From Halostella litorea (GTDB lineage Archaea; Halobacteriota; Halobacteria; Halobacteriales; Natronoarchaeaceae): 64,000 nt of DNA. How positions within the stretch are numbered: the stretch's first letter is position 1; every line of letters starts with the position of its first letter. Both the position numbers and the translations under genes were made by a program. Below the pieces are notes generated by a model. It was given only the letters and a program-made list of their open reading frames with translations, did not search any database and had not been told where the DNA came from. Below, piece by piece: positions 7,355 to 15,715 of this stretch. The stretch covers positions 310,001-374,000 of the forward strand of contig NZ_SJER01000001.1 in assembly GCF_004785955.1 (NCBI RefSeq), written 5' to 3'.

Positions 7355-8770
7355 TCAGTCGTCGCCGCGCGCCCGCTCGAACATCTCGATGGCGGCCTCC
7401 CGGCGCTCGCCGTGGTCGACGATCGGCGCGGGGTAGCCGGGCGCGGTCCGCTCGCGCTCGGTCAGCGACAGGTCGGGCCACTCGTGGATCTGCTCGGCCG
7501 TCGCGTTCGCCAGTTCGGGGACGTACTCCCGGACGTACTCGCCGTCCGGGTCGTAGCGCTCGCACTGGCTCGTCGGATTGAAGATCCGGAAGTACGGCTG
7601 GGCGTCCGTGCCGGTCGAGGCCGCCCACTGCCAGCCGCCGTTGTCGTTTGCCGTGTCGTGGTCGACGAGCTTCTCGCGGAACCAGTCGTACCCCTCGCGC
7701 CAGTCGATCAGCAGGTCCTTCGTGAGGAACGCGGCGACGACCATCCGCACGCGGTTGTGCATCCACCCCTCCGCGCGGAGCTGGCGCATCCCGGCGTCGA
7801 CCAGCGGGTAGCCCGTTTCGCCGTCCTTCCACGCCCGCAGCGCCTCGGGGTCGTCGCGCCACTCGATGTCACGCTCGTACTCCTTGTAGTTCTCCTGCAC
7901 CACCTCCGGGTTGTAGAAGAGGACGTGCGCGTAGAACTCCCGCCAGGCGAGTTGCGACCGGAACTCCTCGACGGACTCCGCCGCGGCCTCCGGTTTCGAC
8001 TCCGCCGCGGCCATCGCATCCTCGACCGCCGCCGACACCTCCCGGACCCCTATCGTTCCCCACTTGAGGTGGGCCGACAGCCGCGACGTCGCCCCATCGG
8101 CGGGGTAGTCGCGGCGTTGCTCGTACTCGTAGATCGGCCCGTCGAGGAACGCGTCGAGCAGGTCCCGGGCGCGCTCGGTGCCCGCCGGCGGCACGTCGGC
8201 TTCGGGCTCGTCGAACCCCAGGTCGGAAAGCGTCGGGAGGTCCCCGGGGGCAACGGCGTCGGGGGCGGCCAGATCCGCGGCGGCCGGCGGGTCGTACGGC
8301 GGCTCCTTCTCCCGGTCCAGCCACTTGCGGCCGAAGTAGGTGAACACCGAGTACGGGTCACCGTCGTTGGTGGTGATCGATCCGGGCGGGTGGTGGACGG
8401 CGTCGTGATGACTCTCGCGGGCCACGTCCGCGTCGTCCAGCGCCCGGCGGACCGCGGCGTCGCGCTCCCGGGCCAGCCCGGAGTAGTCCTTCGCCCACGT
8501 GACGCCGTCAGCGCCGCAGGCGGCCGCCAGGTCGGGCAGGACCTCGCGCGGGTCGCCGCGTCGGACGACCAGGTCGCCCCCGCGCTCGCGGTACGATTCG
8601 CGGAGCGCGGCGAGGGCATCCAGCATGAACGCGACCCGCGGCGGCGAGCCGTGGGCCAGCACGTCCGGGTCGAAGACGAAGACCGGGACGACGGGGCCGT
8701 CGTCGGCCGCTTCCGACAGCGCGCGGTTGTCGGCGACGCGCAGGTCCCGCCGGTGCCAGTGGAGTCGCAT
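7355..8770 (-). CDS. phr: Deoxyribodipyrimidine photolyase (class I CPD photolyase / cryptochrome family)
   Basis: A 471-residue DNA repair enzyme using FAD and light to split pyrimidine dimers. The N-terminal Rossmann-like antenna domain starts MRLHWHRRDLRVADNRAL. The FAD-binding C-terminal half contains TGYPLVDAGMRQLRAEGWMH, NRVRMVVAAFLTKDLL and ANDNGGWQWAASTGTDAQP. All are hallmark photolyase segments. The length is typical. The ATG at 8770 is the natural start because the conserved RRDLR begins six residues in. Confidence 0.95.
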   Translation of the reverse strand: MRLHWHRRDLRVADNRALSEAADDGPVVPVFVFDPDVLAHGSPPRVAFMLDALAALRESYRERGGDLVVRRGDPREVLPDLAAACGADGVTWAKDYSGLARERDAAVRRALDDADVARESHHDAVHHPPGSITTNDGDPYSVFTYFGRKWLDREKEPPYDPPAAADLAAPDAVAPGDLPTLSDLGFDEPEADVPPAGTERARDLLDAFLDGPIYEYEQRRDYPADGATSRLSAHLKWGTIGVREVSAAVEDAMAAAESKPEAAAESVEEFRSQLAWREFYAHVLFYNPEVVQENYKEYERDIEWRDDPEALRAWKDGETGYPLVDAGMRQLRAEGWMHNRVRMVVAAFLTKDLLIDWREGYDWFREKLVDHDTANDNGGWQWAASTGTDAQPYFRIFNPTSQCERYDPDGEYVREYVPELANATAEQIHEWPDLSLTERERTAPGYPAPIVDHGERREAAIEMFERARGDD

Positions 8771-8843
8771 ACCACTCCTGAGGACGGTATCGGCAAAAGC
8801 CCGGCGGGAGCGTCGCCGGCCCTCGGTTTCGATACGGGGACGC

Positions 8844-9905
8844 TCAGAGCGGCTCGTCGCCCTCGACGATCCGCATGGCGCGCTCGCCCAGCCCGGGCAC
8901 CGTCTCCCGCATCTTCGGGTACAGCGGGTCGTCGGCGTCGCCCTCGAGATAGCGCGCGAAGAACATCTCGCCCAGCGCCGCGAGCTTGTACACCGCCAGC
9001 GCGCGGTAGAAGCGGTCGTTCTCGTACTCGATGCCGGTCGCCGCCTCGTAGCGCTCCACGAGGTCCCGCCGGGTGGGGTAGCCATCCGCCTCCATCACGC
9101 GGGTCACCATGTTCGACGCCGGCGGCTCGGGGTCTTTCGGGTCGCGCCACACCGACAGCATCCAGCCCAGATCCGTCAGCGGGTCGCCGAGCGTGCTCAT
9201 CTCCCAGTCGAACACGCCGACGAGTTCCGGCTCGTCGCCGGGGGCGAACATCACGTTGTCGAGCTTGTAGTCGCCGTGGACCAGCGTGTGCGGGTGGTCC
9301 TCCGGCGCGTTGTCCGTGAGCCACTCCATCACGTCGTACAGCACGGGCACCTCGCGCTCGTCGGCCGTCTTCGAGAACGCCCAGGTGAGCTGTTCGGACC
9401 AGCGCCGCACCTGCCGCTCGGCAAAGCCCTCCGGGTGGCCGAACTCGCCGAGGCCGACCGCCTCGTAGTCGACGCCGTGGATCGCCGCGAGGCCGTCGAC
9501 CAGTTCCTCGCCGAGGCGTCGCCGCCGGTCGGGCGCCGCGAAGCGCTCGGGCTCCGCCTCGCGGATCACGTCGCCCGCGACCCGCTCCATCAGGTAGAAC
9601 TCGTCGCCGATCACGCCCTCGTCCTCGCAGGCGAGCACGGTGGTGGGCACCGGCACCGGGCCGCCCTGCAGCGCGTCGACGACGCGGTACTCGCGGAGCA
9701 CGTCGTGGGCCTTGTCGGCCGTCTCGCCCGGCGGCGGCCGCCGGACGACCAGGTCGCGGTCGCCCCAGCGGAGAAACAGCGTCTCGTTGGAGTGGCCCTC
9801 GCGGTGGCGCTGGACGTCGAACCCGTCGGCCGGGCCGAGCTCCGATTCGAGGTAGGCCCGGAGCGCGTCCTCGTCGACGAGCCGCTCGTAGTAGTCGTCC
9901 GCCAT
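8844..9905 (-). CDS. APH-family phosphotransferase (ACAD10-like)
   Basis: A 353-residue kinase-fold protein. An N-lobe nucleotide segment (EGHSNETLFLRWGDRDLVVRR cut by linkers) leads to the Brenner motif HGDYKLDNVMF and the metal-binding VFDWEMSTLGDPLTDLG. This version is found with acyl-CoA metabolism genes (ACAD10 N-terminal family), not with antibiotic resistance. It is divergent from the SDR/LLM operon at 10031, so it may share a pathway with them. The substrate is unknown. Confidence 0.85.
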   Translation of the reverse strand: MADDYYERLVDEDALRAYLESELGPADGFDVQRHREGHSNETLFLRWGDRDLVVRRPPPGETADKAHDVLREYRVVDALQGGPVPVPTTVLACEDEGVIGDEFYLMERVAGDVIREAEPERFAAPDRRRRLGEELVDGLAAIHGVDYEAVGLGEFGHPEGFAERQVRRWSEQLTWAFSKTADEREVPVLYDVMEWLTDNAPEDHPHTLVHGDYKLDNVMFAPGDEPELVGVFDWEMSTLGDPLTDLGWMLSVWRDPKDPEPPASNMVTRVMEADGYPTRRDLVERYEAATGIEYENDRFYRALAVYKLAALGEMFFARYLEGDADDPLYPKMRETVPGLGERAMRIVEGDEPL

Positions 9906-10018
9906 GTGGCACCACACGGCTGGGGTGCCGAATAAACTTCCGGCGCGATGTCCGTTTCAGGGGACCGTACAACTTTATGGGCGTTGACTGTGTATAAAAT
10001 CGTGACAATGGCACGCAC

Positions 10019-10025
10019 GGAGGGG
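10019..10025 (+). promoter_or_regulatory. Shine-Dalgarno GGAGGGG before the SDR gene
   Basis: The purine-rich GGAGGGG lies 6-12 nt before the GTG at 10031 and supports that unusual start codon. The GTG also overlaps the stop of an 8-codon frame that begins with ATG at 10008. Confidence 0.5.
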
Positions 10026-10030
10026 CAGGC

Positions 10031-10807
10031 GTGACGGTCGAACAGTTCCACGTCGACGGCGAGACGGCGGTGGTGACGGGCGCGTCCAGCGGCATCGGCA
10101 AGCGGATCGCCGAGCGCTTCGCCGCCGACGGCGTCGACGTCGTCGTCTGCTCGCGCGACATCGACAACGTCGAGCCGGTCGCCGACGGGATCGAGGACAG
10201 CGACCGGCCGGGCGACGCGCTGGCCGTCGAGTGCGACGTGACCGACCGCGACGCCGTCGAGGCGCTGGTCGAAGCAACCGTCGAGGAGTTCGGCGGGCTG
10301 GACGTGCTGGTGAACAACGCCGGCGCGAGCTTCATGGCGAACTTCGACGACATCTCCCCGAACGGCTGGGGGACCATCGTCGACATCAACCTGACGGGCA
10401 CCTACCACTGCACGCAGGTCGCGGGCGAGCACCTGAAGGACGGCGGCGGCAGCGTCGTCAACCTCGCCAGCGTCGCCGGCGAGCAGGGCGCGCCGTACAT
10501 GAGCCACTACGCCGCGGCGAAGGCCGGCGTGATCAACCTCACGACGACGCTGGCCCACGAGTGGGCGGGCGACGGCGTCCGCGTCAACTGCATCTCGCCC
10601 GGCTTCGTCGCCACGCCCGGCGTCGAGAGCCAGATGGGCGTCAGCGCCGACGACATCGACCGCGAGGAGGTCGAGCGCCGCATCGGCACCAGCGAGGAGA
10701 TAGCCGACGTCGCGCAGTTCCTCGCCAGCCCCGCCGCGTCCTACGTGGTCGGGCAGACGATCACCCCGGCCGGCCTGCCGGACATCATGGAGAACCCCGA
10801 CGTATGA
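10031..10807 (+). CDS. Short-chain dehydrogenase/reductase
   Basis: A 258-residue SDR. It has the NAD(P)-binding TGASSGIG motif (residues about 17-24), the NNAG motif (about 95), and the catalytic Ser in NLASVAGEQ with Y-x3-K in YAAAKAG. The SPGFVATPG segment follows. It is cytoplasmic; the substrate is a hydroxy- or keto-compound, not assignable. The GTG start at 10031 is backed by a Shine-Dalgarno. Its stop overlaps the start of the LLM oxidoreductase (ATGA). Confidence 0.9.
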   Translation: MTVEQFHVDGETAVVTGASSGIGKRIAERFAADGVDVVVCSRDIDNVEPVADGIEDSDRPGDALAVECDVTDRDAVEALVEATVEEFGGLDVLVNNAGASFMANFDDISPNGWGTIVDINLTGTYHCTQVAGEHLKDGGGSVVNLASVAGEQGAPYMSHYAAAKAGVINLTTTLAHEWAGDGVRVNCISPGFVATPGVESQMGVSADDIDREEVERRIGTSEEIADVAQFLASPAASYVVGQTITPAGLPDIMENPDV

Positions 10808-11808
10808 CCGACCGAACCGTCCACCTGCCCGTCGCCGCACAGCCCAGCGTCGACACGCTCGTCGACCTCTCCAGTCGGGCCGAGGACCTCGGCTACGAGC
10901 GCGCGTGGCTCCCGGAGACGTGGGGCCGGGACGCCGTCACCGCGCTGACCAGCATCGCCCACGGCACCGACGAAATCGGCATCGGGCCGAGCATCCTCAA
11001 CGTCTACTCCCGCTCGCCGGCCCTGATGGGCCAGACCGCGGCGACGCTGCAGGAGGTGTCGGACGGCCGCCTCCGCCTCGGCATCGGCCCGAGCGGCCCC
11101 GCCGTCATCGAGGGGTGGCACGGCGTCGACTTCGAGCGCCCGCTCCGGCGCACCCGCGAGTACGTCGATATCATGCGGAAGGTGCTCGCCGGCGAGGAAC
11201 TGAACTACGACGGCGACATCTTCAACCTCGCGGGCTTCCGCCTCCGGTCGGACCCGCCCGACCCCGCGCCGCCGATCGACGCCGCCGGGATGGGGCCGAA
11301 GGCCGTCGAACTCTGTGGCCGCTTCGCAGACGGGTGGCACGCGACGGTGTTTACCCCCGACGGCATCCGCGAGCGGTTAGAGGACCTGCGCCGCGGGGCC
11401 GAACTCGGCGGCCGCGACCCCGACGACGTCCGCGTCACGCTGTCGCTGACCGCCTGCGCGCTGGCGGACGGCGAGCGCGCCCGGCAACTGGGCCTCCAGC
11501 ACTGCGCGTTCTACGTCGGCGGGATGGGCACGTACTACCGCGACTCGCTCGCCCGGCAGGGCCACGAGGAGGTCGCCAACGAGGTGGCGGCCGCGTGGGC
11601 CAGCGGCGACCGCGAGCGCGCCAACGAACTGCTCGACGAGGAACTGATCGACGACCTCGCGGCGGTCGGCACGCCCGAGGAGGCCCGCGAACGGCTGGCG
11701 AAGTTCGAGTCGATAGACGGCGTCGACGCCATCGCGGTCGGCTTCCCGCGCGGCGCGACTGTCGACGAAGCGCGCGAGACGCTGGAGGCGCTCGCGCCGG
11801 AGAAGTAG
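10804..11808 (+). CDS. LLM-class F420-dependent oxidoreductase (TIGR04024-like)
   Basis: A 334-residue luciferase-like monooxygenase fold (TIM barrel). Visible segments are GYERAWLPETWGRDAVTAL, IGIGPSILNVYSRSPALMGQ, and RLRLGIGPSGPAVIEGWHG. This subtype is a haloarchaeal F420-dependent group in my recollection. It is coupled by 4-nt overlap with the SDR, so both are likely to act on the same substrate class. The substrate is unknown. Confidence 0.88.
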   Translation: MTDRTVHLPVAAQPSVDTLVDLSSRAEDLGYERAWLPETWGRDAVTALTSIAHGTDEIGIGPSILNVYSRSPALMGQTAATLQEVSDGRLRLGIGPSGPAVIEGWHGVDFERPLRRTREYVDIMRKVLAGEELNYDGDIFNLAGFRLRSDPPDPAPPIDAAGMGPKAVELCGRFADGWHATVFTPDGIRERLEDLRRGAELGGRDPDDVRVTLSLTACALADGERARQLGLQHCAFYVGGMGTYYRDSLARQGHEEVANEVAAAWASGDRERANELLDEELIDDLAAVGTPEEARERLAKFESIDGVDAIAVGFPRGATVDEARETLEALAPEK

Positions 11809-11825
11809 CTGCGGGTCGGTCCGGC

Positions 11826-12068
11826 TTACAGGTCCCGCTTCAGTCGGATCTCGTCGTCCGTGACCGCGTCGACGTTCGCCTCCTGCAGCGGGTACGTGTC
11901 CTCGTCCATGTCGCCCCAGCCGAGTTTCGATTTGATCTTGTCCGTCATCCCCGGGTCCGGGTCGACGTGTGCTGTCCCCGTGCTGACGTCTTTCACCATT
12001 CCGACCGTGTCGCCGTCGGCGTTGACTACGGGCTTGCCCTCGTCGTCGTCCGTGATGTTGCTGCGCAT
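11826..12068 (-). CDS. PRC-barrel-like small protein
   Basis: An 80-residue acidic protein. It reads DDDEGKPVVNADGDTVGMVK, then TAHVDPDPGMTDKIKSKLGW, and ends DAVTDDEIRLKRDL. The GKPVVNADGDTVGMV start is the usual PRC-barrel beta pattern. It is convergent with the LLM gene, with a 17-nt gap. Such proteins bind partners in RNA processing or photosynthetic complexes elsewhere; here the role is unknown. Confidence 0.7.
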   Translation of the reverse strand: MRSNITDDDEGKPVVNADGDTVGMVKDVSTGTAHVDPDPGMTDKIKSKLGWGDMDEDTYPLQEANVDAVTDDEIRLKRDL

Positions 12069-12323
12069 AGCGACTGTATCCGGGACGGGCGACCCAATAA
12101 GCGAGGGCTATCGTTCCGGCAGTTGCGGTCGGCAGGCCGGCGTTTCGCGCCGCGGGCGCTCCGGTAATCCGGGCTTTCCGCCCGCGAACTGCCGGTAATC
12201 GCCTCCTTCTTCCCCCCGCCGATCCCGGGGCGGGGGCGGTCGCTCCGACTGACCTGTCGAAACCTCGATTACCCCGCCGGAAAGCAACCGTTATGCGTCT
12301 CCACGCGTAGGGGGAGATAGCGA

Positions 12324-13046
12324 ATGGTTCCGCCCCGCGACGACCCCCGCCTCCACGACGAGTACGTGCGGACCCTCCCCGGCGACGGCCCCGACGACGA
12401 CGTGACGCTCGTCGGCGTCGTCCACGACCACCCCGCCAGCGTCCACCGCGTCCGGTCGCTGATCGCCGAGCGCGACCCCGACACCGTCGCGCTCGAACTG
12501 TCGCCGCTCGCGCTCCCGCTGTTCGAGGCGTACGCCACGGACGCCGAGGCGGACGACCCTCCGGAGTACGGCGGCGAGATGAGCGCGGCGGTCGACGCCG
12601 CGGACTGCGACGTCGTCGGCATCGACGCGCCGAGCGTCGCCTTCCTCCGCCGCCTCGCGGCGCGGATCCGCGACGAGCGGCCCGCGCCCGGCACGGTGGC
12701 CCGCGTCCTCCGCGGCGTCGCCGGCGTCACCCGCCACGCGCTGACCTGCCGGGCCGGCGCGGCCCTCGCCCGCCTGACCGGGCGGACCGTCGAACTGGAC
12801 GAGCCGATAGAACACGACTGCACGCGCCGGGACGCGCCCGACGCGCAGGCGGCCGACGAGCGGCGCCAGGCGACCCGGAGCCTCTCGCTCACGCGGGCGT
12901 TCGAACCGCCCGAACCGGTCCACCTGCGGGACGCCACCCGCGAGGCGTGCATGGCCGCGAAGCTTTCCGACCTGCGGCGGGAGGGCGACGCGCTCGCGGT
13001 GGTCGGCATCGACCACCTGGAGGGCGTCGCCGCGGAGCTCTCCTGA
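12324..13046 (+). CDS. TraB/PrgY-like protein (soluble, no membrane tail)
   Basis: A 240-residue protein. Its start VTLVGVVHDHPASVHRVRSL and DPDTVALELSP match the opening TraB/PrgY signature, with H-D in place of the usual A-H. REACMAAKLSDLR and AVVGIDHLEGVA match the closing signature. TraB proteins are putative metalloproteases or pheromone-shutdown factors. This one lacks the C-terminal membrane helices seen in many archaeal members. A GGGGGAG Shine-Dalgarno precedes the ATG. Confidence 0.7.
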   Translation: MVPPRDDPRLHDEYVRTLPGDGPDDDVTLVGVVHDHPASVHRVRSLIAERDPDTVALELSPLALPLFEAYATDAEADDPPEYGGEMSAAVDAADCDVVGIDAPSVAFLRRLAARIRDERPAPGTVARVLRGVAGVTRHALTCRAGAALARLTGRTVELDEPIEHDCTRRDAPDAQAADERRQATRSLSLTRAFEPPEPVHLRDATREACMAAKLSDLRREGDALAVVGIDHLEGVAAELS

Positions 13047-13128
13047 CCCCGCGGAAGCGCGTGAAACGGAACCGGTGTTTTCGGCCGTTCACGCACCTTT
13101 TTCCGGCGTTCGGCCGTACGCCGTACCC

Positions 13129-14103
13129 ATGCAGGCCATCGAGGTTCAGGAGTTCGGCACGAGCGACGCGCTGGCCGTCGTCGATCGGGAGACGCCCGAG
13201 CCCGGCGCGGGCGAGGTCCGGATCGCCGTCGAGGCCGCGGGGATCAACTTCGCCGACGTGATGCAGCGCCGCGGCCACTACCAGGGCGGCCCGGAGCCGC
13301 CGTACGTCCCGGGGATGGAGGCCGCCGGAACCGTCGACGCCGTCGGCGAGGGCGTCGGGCTGGACGAGGGCGACCGCGTCGTCGCCATGACGAACGGCGG
13401 GGCGTACGCCGACTACGTCACGACCGACCCGGCGTCGGTGTTCCCGATCCCCGAGGGCATGTCGTTCGCGGAGGCCGCGGGCTTTCCCGTGCAGTTCCTC
13501 ACCGCCCACGGCTGCCTGTTCGAGTGGGGCGGCCTCGAAGAAGGCGAGCGCGTGCTGATCCATGCCGCCGCGGGTGGCGTCGGCACCGCCGCGGTCCAGC
13601 TCGCCTCGCGGGCCGGCGCGGAGGTGTTCGGCACCGCGAGCAGCCGGGAGAAACTCGACCTGGCGGCGGAACTCGGCTGCGACCACCCGATCAACTACGT
13701 CGAGGAGGACTTCGTCGAGCGCGTCGACGAACTCACCGACGGCGAGGGCGTCGACCTCGTGCTGGACGGCGTCGGCGGCGACACGTTCGGCGACAGCCTC
13801 GACGCCATCCCGCAGTTCGGGCGCATCGTCGCCTACGGCGCGGCCAGCGGCCGCCCCGGCGAGGTCGACACCGGGACGCTCCTCTTCGGCAACAAGTCCG
13901 TCATCGGCTACCACCTCGGACGCGCGATGGCGACCGACCCGAACCGCGTGCTCAAGGCCGTCCCCGACCTTCAGCAGGGGCTGCAGGCGGGCGAACTGGA
14001 GGTGATCGTCGGCGAGACGTTCCCGCTTGCCGACGCCGCCGAGGCCCACGAGTTCATCGAGAACCGCGGGTCGACGGGGAAGGTCGTCCTGACGCCGGAG
14101 TAG
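13129..14103 (+). CDS. NADPH:quinone oxidoreductase (zinc-independent MDR family)
   Basis: A 324-residue medium-chain reductase. The N-terminal GroES-like part has PGAGEVRIAVEAAGINFADV and YVPGMEAAGTVDAVGEGV. The Rossmann part has LIHAAAGGVGTAAVQLASRA, GTASSREKL and DLVLDGVGG. The structural-zinc cysteines of alcohol dehydrogenases are absent, as in quinone reductases. The ATG at 13129 starts the conserved first strand. Confidence 0.92.
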   Translation: MQAIEVQEFGTSDALAVVDRETPEPGAGEVRIAVEAAGINFADVMQRRGHYQGGPEPPYVPGMEAAGTVDAVGEGVGLDEGDRVVAMTNGGAYADYVTTDPASVFPIPEGMSFAEAAGFPVQFLTAHGCLFEWGGLEEGERVLIHAAAGGVGTAAVQLASRAGAEVFGTASSREKLDLAAELGCDHPINYVEEDFVERVDELTDGEGVDLVLDGVGGDTFGDSLDAIPQFGRIVAYGAASGRPGEVDTGTLLFGNKSVIGYHLGRAMATDPNRVLKAVPDLQQGLQAGELEVIVGETFPLADAAEAHEFIENRGSTGKVVLTPE

Positions 14104-14135
14104 CGGCCACCGGGGCCGCGTCACAGCGTCCGTTC

Positions 14136-14825
14136 TCAGTCCCACTCGGCGATCACGACGCCCAGGACCCCGCCGAGCGCGCTCACCAAGACCGCGTAGA
14201 GGGCGGCCACGAACGCCGCGACGGCCAGTACCGCCGCGACGGGGGCCGCCGGCCCGGTCGCGGTCGCCGCGGTCGGGAAGGCGACGAGCACGACGGTTGG
14301 CGCCGCGACGCCGAGGCCCCCGATGAGGCCGAGCCTGAGGCCGTCCGAGCGGTCCGCGCCGCAGTAGTAGCCGAGCGCCCCGCCGACGACCGCCGGGCCG
14401 AGCGGGACCGACCCGGTGAGGCCGGACGCCGCCGCGCCGGCGACGAAGGCAGTCGGGTCGTCGACCGGCGGCGCGGCCTCGCCCGTCCGCCGCCGGAGAC
14501 GACCCCGGTAGAAGGGGAACGCCGCGCCGAGCGCGAGCAACAGCGCGCCGGCGGCGGCCGTGCCGACGCCGGTCCACGTCAGCAGTTGGGTGACCGTCTC
14601 GACGAGGTCGACCTCGGGGATCACCGTCGATTTGACCTCCATCTCGGCGACGATCTCGCGGCTACGCTCCGGGGAGGCAAAGCGGCGGACGGCGACCCCG
14701 ACGACGACGAGCAACAGGCCCTGCAACACGAGCAGGACGGAGAGGACCCAGTCGAGCGTCCTGTCCGGCGAGTTCATCGTCCCGCCTTCGCGGGGTTCGG
14801 AGGGTTCGGCGGCTGTGGAGGGCAT
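14136..14825 (-). CDS. Polytopic membrane protein of unknown function
   Basis: A 229-residue protein with an N-terminal helix (WVLSVLLVLQGLLLVVVGVA), a second near residue 80 (GVGTAAAGALLLALGAAF), and a Gly/Ala-rich C-terminal block of about four helices that vaguely recalls DUF5518 proteins. No catalytic motif is seen. The start could be ATG 14825 or the internal ATG at 14777. It is convergent with the quinone reductase. Confidence 0.65.
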   Translation of the reverse strand: MPSTAAEPSEPREGGTMNSPDRTLDWVLSVLLVLQGLLLVVVGVAVRRFASPERSREIVAEMEVKSTVIPEVDLVETVTQLLTWTGVGTAAAGALLLALGAAFPFYRGRLRRRTGEAAPPVDDPTAFVAGAAASGLTGSVPLGPAVVGGALGYYCGADRSDGLRLGLIGGLGVAAPTVVLVAFPTAATATGPAAPVAAVLAVAAFVAALYAVLVSALGGVLGVVIAEWD

Positions 14826-14894
14826 ACGTCCGACTGAGTGGTCAGGGAACGCACATAAATCCCGCGGAGCGACGCCCGCGGCGGCCCCGTCCGC

Positions 14895-15581
14895 CTACGC
14901 GTCCGGCGCGTGGACGAGGCCGTCCCGCCGCCCGTCGAGCACCGCGAAGCGCTCGCCGCGGCGGCGCTCCAGCCAGTACAGGAGCCGTTCGGCCCAGTCG
15001 AGTTTGCGGGCCTTCAGGTCGTCCACGGCGGGGTCGTCGAAGTCCCAGCCGGGGAACCGGAGGTCGGCGGCCCCGAAGTGGTCCGCGAGGAACGCGCCGC
15101 GGTCGCCGTCCGTGAACCCGCCGAAGTTCCGGACCGGGCCGGCGGGCGCGGCCTGCGTCGTCGGCAACAGGTAGTCGGGGTCGAACTCGGGGACGGCCGA
15201 CCGCACGGCGGGCACGTTGTCGCCGTGGGCGTGGACCGCGACGGGGACGCCCCGCTCCGAGAGGGCGACGGCGGTGTCGACGTTCTTGTCCAGGTCCGTG
15301 GTCATCAGGTCGACGCCGACGCCGCGCTCGGCGAGGGTGTCCGCGGCCGTCGAGGCGGCGACGACCACGTCCGCGTCGCGGGCGACCGCGAGTTCGTCCG
15401 ACAGGGACGGTCCCGCGCCGGCGACGGCGACCGTCGCGCCCTCGAACCGCGGCAGTCGGCCGGCGTCGAACGGCGTCGCCAGTTCGGCCAGTTCGTCGCG
15501 CGCGCGTTCGTCGGCCGCCCGTGCGAAGCCGAAGTCGGCGAGGATCGCCTCGTAGACGGGGAGCCACTCGTCGAAGTCCAT
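14895..15581 (-). CDS. mptE: 6-hydroxymethylpterin diphosphokinase MptE-like (DUF115)
   Basis: A 228-residue archaeal enzyme expected to transfer diphosphate from ATP to 6-hydroxymethyl-7,8-dihydropterin, the step before dihydropteroate synthesis. Key segments are ATVAVAGAGPSLSDEL, VVAASTAADTLAERGVGVD, TTDLDKNVDTA, VAVHAHGDNVPA and GPVRNFGGFTDGDR. These are the DUF115 pattern. The next gene upstream on the same strand is dihydropteroate synthase, the following step, which supports the assignment. The ATG at 15581 gives the conserved start. Confidence 0.88.
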   Translation of the reverse strand: MDFDEWLPVYEAILADFGFARAADERARDELAELATPFDAGRLPRFEGATVAVAGAGPSLSDELAVARDADVVVAASTAADTLAERGVGVDLMTTDLDKNVDTAVALSERGVPVAVHAHGDNVPAVRSAVPEFDPDYLLPTTQAAPAGPVRNFGGFTDGDRGAFLADHFGAADLRFPGWDFDDPAVDDLKARKLDWAERLLYWLERRRGERFAVLDGRRDGLVHAPDA

Positions 15582-15657
15582 AGCTGTTGCTGGTGTACGT
15601 AGGTCGGTGAGAACCGCTTGATTTCGTGAGCCGGAGTGGCGTTCCAAGTACCCCTAC

Positions 15658-15710
15658 CCGGATGCCCTTCCGGCTACCACGCGGGCCTTCACAGCCATCC
15701 GGTATAAGTT
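15658..15710 (-). promoter_or_regulatory. TATA box and inverted repeat upstream of mptE
   Basis: AACTTATA (15710-15703 on the minus strand) begins 6 nt after the folP stop. It is followed directly by CATCCGG/CCGGATG inverted arms at 15696-15702 and 15658-15664. If used, it would give mptE its own transcript with a leader of about 100 nt, unusually long for this genome. The regulator is unknown. Confidence 0.4.
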
Positions 15711-15715
15711 TTCTC

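Noticed and set aside
8844-9905. Aminoglycoside resistance kinase
   Set aside because: Although of APH fold, its sequence type is the ACAD10-like group near acyl and F420 enzymes; resistance is not supported.
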